DNA of 64,000 bases from Synechococcus sp. WH 8020 (GTDB taxonomy: Bacteria; Cyanobacteriota; Cyanobacteriia; PCC-6307; Cyanobiaceae): assembly GCF_001040845.1 (NCBI RefSeq), contig NZ_CP011941.1, positions 887,744 to 951,743 of the forward strand. The letters are read 5' to 3'. The notes beneath the pieces are model-generated. The model searched no databases. It was not told the DNA's origin and saw only the letters and a program-made list of their open reading frames with translations. Numbering within the stretch: the first letter of the stretch is position 1; the number at the start of each line of letters is the position of its first letter. A program made the translations under genes and the position numbers. Positions 9,267 to 17,374 of the stretch are shown one piece after another.

Positions 9267-10643
9267 GTGTTAAAAGTGAATCAAAAAGTACCTGTTACTA
9301 TTCTAACTGGATTTTTAGGTTCGGGAAAGACAACCTTACTGAACAAAATTCTGAGCGAGGAGCACGGTAAAAGAATCGCTGTGATCGAAAATGAATACGG
9401 TGAAGTTGGTATTGATCAAGGCCTTGTGATCAATGCTGATGAAGAGGTATTTGAAATGTCAAATGGGTGCATATGTTGCACCGTGAGAGGAGATTTGATT
9501 CGAGTCTTAGGAAACCTAATGAAAAGACGAGATAAATTTGATTATGTCCTTGTAGAAACTACTGGCCTTGCTGATCCTGGCCCTGTAGCCCAGACATTTT
9601 TTATGGACGACGAAATACGCGATGAATTTTCATTGGACGGAATCGTAACACTAGTCGATGCAGCCCATATTCAACAACAGCTTGGTCGCAGTGGAGAAAG
9701 TTCAGAACAAGTTGCTTTTGCAGATGTACTTGTTCTAAATAAGACGGATTTAGTGAGCGATAAAGATCTCAATGATCTTGAATCGCGTCTTCGAGAGATG
9801 AATAGAATGGCACGTATTGTAAGAAGTAAAGAAGCCAATGTACCTGTTGAGACTGTCTTAAACCTAAGCGCTTTTGATTTGGATCAAGTGTTAGCACGAC
9901 GTCCAACCTTCCTTGAGCCAGAGTATCCATTTGAATGGACAGGCGTATTTGATCTTGAGAAAGGCAGTTATGAATTAAGCCTCGAGGAAGGCCCCGACCC
10001 AACAATGTCAATCATTGTGCGTCTTAATCAGGGAATAGATGAGAATTCATTGAAATTAGGTGCTGAACAATGTGTAAGATTATATGCTCACCCACCGATT
10101 GATTTGGAGCCAAATCAATCAATTCCAATCGGTGAGCATGTCAATTTATTATTGAAACAAAAAGGACAAAAGAGATTTCAATTAGACCTGCTAGAATCAT
10201 GCCAAGTTGGATTATTTACTCAGCATACTGCTGAAGAATTTGATATCAAGCTCAAGAAATTCTCATCCACTGGTCAATCGAATTCCAATGACAATCCGGA
10301 TATTCCAACAAACGTCGAACGAATTTGGGTAGCCGAACATGAGCATGACGACGAAGTCGGATCCATCGCTATTGAACGTACTGGAAATGTTGATCCTGAA
10401 AAGCTAAATCAATGGATGGGCAAGCTGCTTGCAGAGAAAGGTGTTGATATTTTTAGAACGAAAGGGTTTATTAGCTATGAAGGAGAAACTCGACGGATTG
10501 TTTTCCAAGGCGTTCACATGCTGTTCACCGCTCAAGCCGACCGAGAATGGGGAGATGAGCCTCGACATAATCAACTCGTTTTTATTGGTCGAAACCTTGA
10601 TGAAGTTGCCATGCGTGAGGGTTTTGATCAGTGTCTGATTTAA
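9267..10643 (+). CDS. COG0523 (CobW-like) GTPase, candidate zinc metallochaperone
   Basis: A 458-residue G3E-family GTPase. Walker A GFLGSGKTT is at residues 15-23, the family metal-site motif C-I-C-C at 68-71, the Switch II region VETTGLADPGPV at 95-106, and the NKTD guanine motif at 157-160. A C-terminal CobW_C domain is present (about 360-455, ending RNLDEVAMREGFDQCLI). It is longer than the usual 320-400 residues, with an extra region at about 200-340. COG0523 proteins deliver or allocate metals, and those with upstream Zur boxes act in zinc starvation. The start is GTG 9267; a second GTG at 9276 would shorten it by three residues. It overlaps the WD40 gene, implying coupled translation. 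Confidence 0.88.
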   Translation: MLKVNQKVPVTILTGFLGSGKTTLLNKILSEEHGKRIAVIENEYGEVGIDQGLVINADEEVFEMSNGCICCTVRGDLIRVLGNLMKRRDKFDYVLVETTGLADPGPVAQTFFMDDEIRDEFSLDGIVTLVDAAHIQQQLGRSGESSEQVAFADVLVLNKTDLVSDKDLNDLESRLREMNRMARIVRSKEANVPVETVLNLSAFDLDQVLARRPTFLEPEYPFEWTGVFDLEKGSYELSLEEGPDPTMSIIVRLNQGIDENSLKLGAEQCVRLYAHPPIDLEPNQSIPIGEHVNLLLKQKGQKRFQLDLLESCQVGLFTQHTAEEFDIKLKKFSSTGQSNSNDNPDIPTNVERIWVAEHEHDDEVGSIAIERTGNVDPEKLNQWMGKLLAEKGVDIFRTKGFISYEGETRRIVFQGVHMLFTAQADREWGDEPRHNQLVFIGRNLDEVAMREGFDQCLI

Positions 10644-11701
10644 ATGTTTATAAACCTCAAGGCATGCTCCACGAAGGTTGGACTGCTGTGGTTGATGACT
10701 ACGCCATGTTTTGCGCTTGGATTCACAATGGTGAATCCTTGCTCGTAGCAGATGTTTGTGGAGGTTTATATTCATTTGATGGTCTAACTGGCGAAATAAA
10801 TTGGCAGAAGAAGAATACTCACGAGGGTGGTTTATTGACCATGGCCATTCACCCCAGTAATAATCTATTTGCAACAGCTGGACAAAATGGATCCATTATG
10901 ATCTGGGACAGTAAAACCTACCGTGTCTTAAGTACTATTGAACTCGGTCGTGGTTGGGTTGAACATCTCAAGTGGTCGCCAGATGGTAAGTCTTTAGCAG
11001 TAGCAATGTCTAGGTATGCATATGTTTTTGATCATCATGGAAAAAAGATTTGGCAATCAACCGAGCACAACAGCACTGTAAGTGCTATCTCTTGGTCATC
11101 TTCCAAAGAATTAGCGACAGCGAGCTATGGCGGAGTCATTTTTTTCGACATAGCGAATGATGTTGTTAATCAAAATTTTGAATGGAAGGGTTCACTCGTC
11201 TCCATGGTGCTGAGTCCTGATGGAGATATAGTTGCTTGTGGAAGTCAGGATAAATCTGTTCATTTTTGGAGAAGGTCAACGGAGCTTGATGCAGAAATGA
11301 CAGGATATCCTTGCAAGCCAAGTCAATTAGCATTTGATCAGTCAGGCAGATTTCTTGCAACTGGAGGAAGTGAGCAAATCACCGTTTGGAATTTTCAGGG
11401 TGAAGGTCCTGAAGGTACTGCACCTGGACAATTACTTTTGCATGTAGAACCTGTTTCTAGCTTGAATTTTGCAAACAATAGTCTTCTTTTAGCCTCAGGT
11501 TCCCGAGATGGCTCACTCCTCGTCTGGTTTTTGGATGATTACGGGGACGGTCACCCATTAGGAGGCGTTTATGTTGGTGACAGAATCAGCGATATTGCAT
11601 GGAAACCGAATGACCAAGCAATTGCTACGGTCAATGCAAGTGGTGGTATTAATGTTTATACATTCAAACTTCGTGAGTCTCCTTCTCTGAACAGTGATTA
11701 G
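10631..11701 (+). CDS. WD40-repeat protein coupled to the COG0523 GTPase
   Basis: A 356-residue beta-propeller protein with repeated GH/WD-type units, for example HPSNNLFATAGQNGSIMIWD, LSPDGDIVACGSQDKSVHFW and ANNSLLLASGSRDGSLLVW. The count is consistent with a single seven-bladed propeller, and there is no signal peptide or extra catalytic domain. The GTG start at 10631 lies inside the last codons of the GTPase gene (13-bp overlap), so both are under the upstream Zur-like box. A scaffold that presents client proteins to the metallochaperone is my inference; no biochemical role is visible in the sequence. Confidence 0.85.
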   Translation: MSDLNVYKPQGMLHEGWTAVVDDYAMFCAWIHNGESLLVADVCGGLYSFDGLTGEINWQKKNTHEGGLLTMAIHPSNNLFATAGQNGSIMIWDSKTYRVLSTIELGRGWVEHLKWSPDGKSLAVAMSRYAYVFDHHGKKIWQSTEHNSTVSAISWSSSKELATASYGGVIFFDIANDVVNQNFEWKGSLVSMVLSPDGDIVACGSQDKSVHFWRRSTELDAEMTGYPCKPSQLAFDQSGRFLATGGSEQITVWNFQGEGPEGTAPGQLLLHVEPVSSLNFANNSLLLASGSRDGSLLVWFLDDYGDGHPLGGVYVGDRISDIAWKPNDQAIATVNASGGINVYTFKLRESPSLNSD

Positions 11702-11939
11702 CTACACATAGCTACAAAAACCAAGCGAACTGTCAAACAATCACTAGTTCGACTAATCAATCAACCATTACAATCAAAGGCTATCATATTCAGTCAGTAA
11801 AGAAAATATTTCCAGAAATTTCAGAATAGCACTTTGCCTCGATTTATTATCAATATAAATGTAACAAATTTCCCAATGCTGCAGATCGATTCATCATTTT
11901 TTATAGACTGAATTCAGCTTTTCAACTATTGCATAAGCT

Positions 11940-12188
11940 ATGGCTTCATTCATATGGAAGGAATCAAACCTAACGGCTGACTGTCTTACTCTTGAGGACA
12001 TGGCCAGGAGATTTGAAGAAACTGCTGCACTTATGCACAGACTTCATCGATGTGGCTTTGAACTCAATCGTATCAAAGGTGAGCAAAGCATCAGCCATAA
12101 GAATGTTAGAACCTTTTCAAGATTTGGCTTTGTAATTGATAAAGTATTATCAAATATAGAACAACGCTCCTTGAAGCTTGGCGAATAA
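11940..12188 (+). CDS. Small hypothetical protein (82 aa)
   Basis: An ATG-started frame of 82 residues. The sequence is amphipathic with a central RRFEETAALMHRLHRCGFEL segment that reads as a helix, followed by NVRTFSRFGFVIDKVLSNIEQR. I do not recognise the family. No strong ribosome-binding site is visible before the ATG. It stands alone, 238 bp after the WD40 gene. Residue composition looks like real protein rather than random translation, but this is a weak argument. Confidence 0.45.
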   Translation: MASFIWKESNLTADCLTLEDMARRFEETAALMHRLHRCGFELNRIKGEQSISHKNVRTFSRFGFVIDKVLSNIEQRSLKLGE

Positions 12189-12480
12189 ATAATTCAACAC
12201 CGTAAACATACAATTACTACTAAGTTGCACTAGATACAAACTACGCATCAAGGAATCAAGTCAAATCGTGTTAACGCGATCAAGCGATCCAGATCAAATC
12301 AAAATAGTTCATTATTGAATACCATCTTGTCTTGGAAGGTTTAATGACTCATAAATGATTGCAGACTTAATAACTGGAGAAATCATTCGAACCAAGGAGA
12401 ATAGTCTTGCCAGGGAAAATCGAGAGGTATTCAAGCGAAAGCTGTGACATCAATGCCAGATCAATTTAATAAACAACAAA
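12189..12480. other. Intergenic region without a visible gene
   Basis: About 290 bp between the small hypothetical gene and the end of yidD. No open frame, strong hairpin or recognised operator was found. Confidence 0.45.
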
Positions 12481-12744
12481 TTAACCATTGTTGACAGATT
12501 TTGCTGGAACCGGATCATAACCACCTGGATGAAAAGGGTGGCATCGACCAAGACGGCAGAATGTCAGCCAACATCCTTTCAAAGCACCATGAATTTCAAT
12601 AGCTTCCATCGCGTACTGAGAGCATGTGGGAGTGAAACGACAATTACCGCCGAGAAAAGGGCTAATCAATACTTGGTAAAACTTGATCGTCAATCTCATT
12701 AAGTTTTGGACTAGTGAGTAACCATTGTTATTAGAAGGAAGCAT
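12481..12744 (-). CDS. yidD: Membrane protein insertion efficiency factor YidD
   Basis: An 87-residue YidD-family protein with the hallmark sequence [20 protein letters not shown] at about residues 20-39, then CSQYAMEAI, and [14 protein letters not shown] at the C-terminus. The three conserved cysteines (Cys34, Cys42 and Cys67) are present. The protein assists YidC/Sec-dependent insertion of inner-membrane proteins. It begins 9 bp after the stop of the FKBP-like/DUF4440 gene on the same strand, so it is probably co-transcribed with that Zur-box gene, an unusual arrangement for yidD. The 15 residues before M16-R-L-T may not be translated. Confidence 0.9.
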   Translation of the reverse strand: MLPSNNNGYSLVQNLMRLTIKFYQVLISPFLGGNCRFTPTCSQYAMEAIEIHGALKGCWLTFCRLGRCHPFHPGGYDPVPAKSVNNG

Positions 12745-12753
12745 TTTAGTTAA

Positions 12754-13449
12754 CTAACCGCTTGGCTGAAGGGAAGAGTGGTGATGGGAAATTTTCCATT
12801 CTCCATCTTCAATCATGTAGATAAAACTATAGCGAGCTTCTGCCGTTGTTCCATCCTCAAAGTTAAAGCTATAAAGCCCGGCATCCTGAAGCATATTGCA
12901 ACCGATAATAATCTCACGCTGATCGATGGAACCTTTAGGACTTTTCTCTAGAAAATGTTTGAAATAATCGACAATTGTGTCATGATCTGTTCGTGGTAAG
13001 TCAGAGAGTGTAGGGAGCAATATTGCATCACGGCTATATAAGTTTGCAACTTGTTCAGGGTCTTTGGTTTGCAATGCTGCATTCCATTTCTCAAAAAGTT
13101 GTTGCACCTCATTTTGAGAGATGAGGGCACATCCGCTGACACCATCTTTGCGCAATTCACCGCATTGACGATCTAGCAATTCCAGATTGAGCCAAATCAA
13201 ACTATTTCTCGGTAACAGCGAGCTGTAGGACAGACAACTGGGACGGTCCCGCGGGCCCAGACGCCATCGATACTGCTGACCGACGGAACCACCTAACAGT
13301 TCCGATTCAATCCAATGAGGCAGCTTGCCTTGCCCGACAGCCATTGAAAAAATCTGACGCCCCGTGGTGAGCCTCTCGTTCAAATCGGTTGCCTGCATGG
13401 AGACCGTCAATACCGTTTTGGAACCAGAGGAGGCGGTGGAGTGCATCAT
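12754..13449 (-). CDS. FKBP-like domain fused to a DUF4440/SnoaL-like domain
   Basis: The open frame begins at 13635, but a Zur-like operator lies at 13496-13510 inside it, so the real start is probably ATG 13449 (or the adjacent 13446), with GGAGAG about 14 nt upstream. The resulting 231 residues have an N-terminal part resembling an FKBP/SlyD peptidyl-prolyl isomerase (RQIFSMAVGQGKLPHWIE, then LLGGSVGQQYRWRLGP). The C-terminal half is a DUF4440/CaMKII-association-like domain (QQLFEKWNAALQTKDPEQV to WKISHHHSSLQP). The first domain is recognised by pattern only. The gene leads directly into yidD. Function in zinc starvation is unknown. Confidence 0.72.
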   Translation of the reverse strand: MMHSTASSGSKTVLTVSMQATDLNERLTTGRQIFSMAVGQGKLPHWIESELLGGSVGQQYRWRLGPRDRPSCLSYSSLLPRNSLIWLNLELLDRQCGELRKDGVSGCALISQNEVQQLFEKWNAALQTKDPEQVANLYSRDAILLPTLSDLPRTDHDTIVDYFKHFLEKSPKGSIDQREIIIGCNMLQDAGLYSFNFEDGTTAEARYSFIYMIEDGEWKISHHHSSLQPSG

Positions 13450-13495
13450 CAGCTGTTCGAGTCTCTCCTCGTGGTGGCTTTGCGTAAAGATTACA

Positions 13496-13510
13496 TGAGA
13501 ATGATTATCG
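13496..13510. promoter_or_regulatory. Zur-like operator before the FKBP-like/DUF4440 gene
   Basis: TGAGAAT-G-ATTATCG fits the 7-1-7 Zur pattern. It overlaps a longer near-palindrome centred at 13506 (GAGAATGAT-T-ATCGTTCTC, 13497-13515, one mismatched pair). It lies 46 bp before ATG 13449 on the minus strand and within the longer open frame, which argues against the upstream start. Confidence 0.65.
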
Positions 13511-13515
13511 TTCTC

Positions 13516-13982
13516 CACGTAAACCGCTGGATGGCAGGTCTCAGAGCGACCAGACCTCTGAAGTCCAATCAAGGCACAGAGGATCAATGCTTCATCGCAG
13601 CCTGCACGAGACATCAACCGGCCAGCGAGGAACAAAGCACAACGCGGAAGATTGGAGGTCTACGGCTTCATGCAGCATGTTTTGATCTTGAGAGAGCTCT
13701 TATTAACCTTTAACGAAAACACTTATCGTTGAATCATCTCTTGACTTCAAAATTACAACCTATCCCATCAGCAGTAACAACGAATCCTCTGAAGCCAAGC
13801 AAAAGATATTCACTATCATGACATTAACCGTCCGATTGAAACATTAAAAATGCTTCTCTAGATTGATTATTCCTATCCATAGAAAGATAATGACTAGCGT
13901 TCGCTCAGCCATGAGAATCTTCTGAAGCGAGAAGCTTGTAACGAACAACCAACAGGTTGGCCGTCTACCTGCCAAGATGGAA
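13516..13982. other. Intergenic region between two divergent Zur-box genes
   Basis: This holds the upstream remainder of the minus-strand open frame (translated only if the 13635 start is real), then about 350 bp with no gene. It separates two divergent genes that each carry their own operator near the start codon. No other motif was recognised. Confidence 0.45.
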
Positions 13983-13997
13983 TGAGAATCATTCTCG
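13983..13997. promoter_or_regulatory. Zur-like operator before the His-rich COG0523 gene
   Basis: TGAGAAT-C-ATTCTCG is a 7-1-7 palindrome that pairs at all but the outermost base. It ends 2 bp before ATG 14000 and contains most of the alternative ATG at 13982. A site this close to translation implies that the transcription start lies near or inside the box. Confidence 0.72.
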
Positions 13998-13999
13998 CA

Positions 14000-15028
14000 A
14001 TGACGAGCTCCACGGCGTCTCAAGTGCCAGTCACCATCCTCAGTGGGTTTCTTGGTGCTGGAAAGACCACGCTGCTGAACCACATTCTCAGCAATCAAGT
14101 GGGGGTGAAAACTGCAGTACTGGTCAACGAATTTGGCGAAATCGGAATTGATCATGATCTGATCGTTTCGACCAACGACGACATGGTGGAATTGAGCAAT
14201 GGCTGCATCTGCTGCTCAATTAACGATGAGCTGAAAGAGGCTGTGGAGAGAATTCTGAACAGACCAGAGCAAATGGATTACATCGTGGTCGAAACCACCG
14301 GACTCGCGGACCCTCTCCCGGTGGCAATGACATTCGGGGCCACAGAGTTACGTGACGCCACTCGTCTCGATTCGATCATTACTTTAATCGATGCTGAGAA
14401 TTTCAATGATGAAATACTCCACACGCAGATAGGCAGAGCACAGGTGATTTACGGCGACATCTTGTTGCTCAACAAAACAGATCTCGTCTCCAAAGAACGT
14501 CTTGAAGAGGTGGAACAGAAGCTGCGTGATATTAAGACTGATGCCCGAATCATGCACTCCATTCAAGGTGAAGTGCCCCTGGCTCTGCTACTGAGTGTGG
14601 GCTTATTTGAGTCTGACAAGATCGTCAATCAGAGCGACCACAGCCATCACGACCACGGCCATCACGATCACGATCACGACCATCACGGCCACAGCCATCA
14701 CGATCACGGCCATCACCACGAGCACCATCAAGCAATCGAGGGTTTCACCTCCCTGTCGTTTGAAAGCGACGGACCTTTTTCATTGCGCAAGTTTCAGAAT
14801 TTTCTTGATAACCAGTTACCCAAGGAGATCTTTCGTTCGAAAGGAATTCTCTGGTTCCAGGAGAGTGAACGTCGTCATGTGTTCCACTTAACTGGGAAGC
14901 GCTTCTCTATCAATGACAGTGATTGGACTGGAGAACGCAAAAATCAGATTGTCATGATCGGACGTGACATCAATCACGACTCCTTGCGTCAGCAGCTTCA
15001 GAACTGCGTGGCCAGCACCAACTCCTGA
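14000..15028 (+). CDS. COG0523 (CobW-like) GTPase with a His/Asp metal linker
   Basis: A 342-residue G3E GTPase if read from ATG 14000; the alternative ATG at 13982 lies in the Zur-like box. Walker A GFLGAGKTT is at residues 16-24, C-I-C-C at 69-72, VETTGLADPLPV in Switch II, and NKTD follows. A linker at about residues 212-244 is almost entirely His with Asp, Gly and Ser, in HHDHGHHDHDH-type repeats, before a short CobW_C domain. This is the architecture of zinc-type COG0523 proteins, and the linker is a strong metal reservoir or sensor. It differs from the other COG0523 protein here, which is longer and lacks the linker, so the pair probably have separate clients. Confidence 0.9.
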   Translation: MTSSTASQVPVTILSGFLGAGKTTLLNHILSNQVGVKTAVLVNEFGEIGIDHDLIVSTNDDMVELSNGCICCSINDELKEAVERILNRPEQMDYIVVETTGLADPLPVAMTFGATELRDATRLDSIITLIDAENFNDEILHTQIGRAQVIYGDILLLNKTDLVSKERLEEVEQKLRDIKTDARIMHSIQGEVPLALLLSVGLFESDKIVNQSDHSHHDHGHHDHDHDHHGHSHHDHGHHHEHHQAIEGFTSLSFESDGPFSLRKFQNFLDNQLPKEIFRSKGILWFQESERRHVFHLTGKRFSINDSDWTGERKNQIVMIGRDINHDSLRQQLQNCVASTNS

Positions 15029-15314
15029 ATCCGAGTTGATCGCTGAAGGCAACCTGTTACGAGAACAGACTTCGCTTAGGACTACAACTAGTCCTCGAGT
15101 GTTGTGCTCATCGGCTTTGAAGCCACAAGGGTCGAACTTCGGCTCTGGACAAAGACAGTGCTTTTAATCCGACCCATCAACAGCAATTCGTCTTTTTACT
15201 GAGGTGTTGAGATCCAAGACCTCGCAATCACAGAGGGCGTCCCCAATGGCCCCTTTGATGTTGCGAATTCTGCAGATAGTGAATCCAATCAAGACCTGGA
15301 TCAAATGCAGCACT

Positions 15315-16598
15315 TCACCTCCGCTCCGCTCTCACCAAAAGGCCACCGCGGGGAGTGGGGCTGGGAATCTGTTGTAGCGAGAGATCCTGGTCCGCTACCA
15401 GCTGCAAGCTCAGATTACGGAGCAGGCCCACAGCCATCAAACGGATCTCCAGGTCCGCCAGGGCTTTACCCAGACAGACCCGTTCACCAGCTCCAAAAGG
15501 TAAAAGCGTCTGATTGAACGACCCATCCAGATGACGCTGCGGACGAAAGGCGCCAAGTTCATTGATTCCAGCAGGAGGTGTCGATCTCAGTGTCACTTGG
15601 ATCACGCGATTCTCGGGAACCTCCACATCGGCAAGCTTGATCGAGCGCAGATTGCGACGGAAGAAGCCTCCTACAGGAGGAGTGAGGCGCATCACCTCCA
15701 AAACCGTGGCATCCAGCCGAGGCGATCGCGGCAAGGTGTCGACATTCTTGGGATATTCAAGAACTTCGGACAACAGCCAAGACTGGGCATCCGGATGAAG
15801 CAGCAGGGCACGGAATAGGCAACTCAGCGATGACGCGGTTGTCTCATAACCGGCGAACAGTAAGAGCAGGAGCTGTTCCACCAGATCATCATCATCAAGC
15901 GGAATGCCTGCTTCATCGAGACCACCGCTGAGCAAATCAAGCCCACCTGATCGGGCACCATCCCTGCGCAGAACACCCTTCAATCGCGACAGAATGCGCT
16001 GTCTTGAAGCCAGAGCACGGGCGAAAGGCGTTCCTGGCAACGCAATTGGGAATGAAAACAGGGCTTTTGACCAGATCTCAAAATCAGCGAAAAGCTCATC
16101 ACTGCTGGAGCCATCCAGGCCCAACACGGTGGTAGCGATCACGGCGAAGGCGAAACGGCGCATCCTGGGAACAAGAGGGAGAGGAGCTTCCGCTTCTCTC
16201 AACTCAATGATCAGTTCATCAACCAAGCCCTGGATCGAAGGGGTGTAACGGATGAGGGCAGCACTGGAAAACAGTTGCCCAACCACCCGGCGACGGGCCT
16301 TGTGACCAGGCCCACTGCGGTTCACCAGCGAGCGTTTCCCGAGCAGTTCACGCACACTTTTTGGCCACCAACCTTCCAGCACATCGCCCTGGCTGAGTAG
16401 ATCGGCAATGGCTCGATCACCGCGAATGAACACGATGCGTTGACCAAGCAGTTTTGTTTCAAAAACATCGCCATGGATGGCAAAGCGCTGCTGGGCAAAC
16501 GCTGGATCGTTAAAGAAATCAAGGGTCTCTCTCAGACCGGTCACCGCACCCGTATTGGGCAAGGTCGCGGTGGGAAGAGTCGCGGAAGGCATGGTCAC
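15315..16598 (-). CDS. Cytochrome P450 (CYP120-like)
   Basis: A 427-residue soluble P450. The I-helix oxygen-activation motif A-G-Y-E-T-T is at residues 249-254, the K-helix E-V-M-R at 301-304, and the haem loop FGAGERVCLG at 368-377 with Cys375 as the axial ligand. N-terminal features (GDVFETKLLGQRIVFIRG, then SVNRSGPGHKxRRR-like sequence) recall the cyanobacterial CYP120 family, whose Synechocystis member oxidises retinoids; the substrate here is not known. No ferredoxin or reductase gene is adjacent, so it would use general cellular electron carriers. The neighbours on both sides are unrelated, suggesting an accessory single-gene insertion. Confidence 0.9.
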   Translation of the reverse strand: MTMPSATLPTATLPNTGAVTGLRETLDFFNDPAFAQQRFAIHGDVFETKLLGQRIVFIRGDRAIADLLSQGDVLEGWWPKSVRELLGKRSLVNRSGPGHKARRRVVGQLFSSAALIRYTPSIQGLVDELIIELREAEAPLPLVPRMRRFAFAVIATTVLGLDGSSSDELFADFEIWSKALFSFPIALPGTPFARALASRQRILSRLKGVLRRDGARSGGLDLLSGGLDEAGIPLDDDDLVEQLLLLLFAGYETTASSLSCLFRALLLHPDAQSWLLSEVLEYPKNVDTLPRSPRLDATVLEVMRLTPPVGGFFRRNLRSIKLADVEVPENRVIQVTLRSTPPAGINELGAFRPQRHLDGSFNQTLLPFGAGERVCLGKALADLEIRLMAVGLLRNLSLQLVADQDLSLQQIPSPTPRGGLLVRAERR

Positions 16599-17374
16599 CG
16601 ATGCGCAGCAAGCAAGCTATCGCCCGATCAATCCTTGCGGCGAGCTTTTCCGACCGCCGTTTTCAAGGTTTCTGATCCAAGACCGATGCACTACGCTCAT
16701 TCTTGAATGAAGGTATGGAGCCAGAAGAAGTCAAAAGAAAGCTCCGCAAACAGTATCGACCAAAAAACATTGGTTTGACCTGAATGAGATCAACCGTCTA
16801 AATACAAGCATTCAGAGCAAAAATATTCCGATACCATTCATATCTTATAGACCCAATCCAGACACTCCTTACCGAGTCAACGAAGATCAATACCATGCTT
16901 CGCTGAATTATAAAAGTTACATTGGCATTCACCACTAATCATTGCCCTGGAAATTCAAGTTGACCCTCATAACAGCAAATTGGGTCTAGAAGGCAGGCGA
17001 AAATGCTTTCAACGACTTTATGAAGCCTACAATGACTGCAGAAATTTTAAAAGCTACAATCTCACCAAGATAGTTAATCATTGCACTAATAGATCGATTG
17101 CATGCCCAGCAAGGGCGACTAACCAACACGAACAAACCTCCTCTTAAGGCCTTAAATTGACATGCACTCAAGGAATAACAAAATTTCAAGAGCCAAAAAG
17201 AAACGAAACGAATTAACGACACGCGTCCTTCACCAAAAAGGCGAAAAGCCAAAACAATCTCAGAATACTTTCAGAATTCTATAAGCATCATTTCAGGGGC
17301 ATTTAATTAAGAATTCAGGGCTTGATTCATCCAGCTATCAGACAATTGAGAAATATCTTGTTCGCGCCTTAGGA
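16599..17374. other. Region of unclear content between the P450 and adhesin genes
   Basis: About 775 bp. A frame from roughly 16728 to 16938 reads as plausible protein (KHWFDLNEINRLNTSIQS, then IPFISYRPNPDTPYRVNEDQ) but has an upstream stop and no ATG, GTG or TTG start I could place. It may be the decayed end of a lost gene. The rest, including the 300 bp before the adhesin ATG, shows no recognised motif. Confidence 0.4.

Noticed and set aside
14595-14891. Plus-strand frame rich in Thr/Ile over the His-rich linker
   Set aside because: It is the shifted reading of the CAC/GAC repeats that encode the His/Asp linker of the COG0523 gene.
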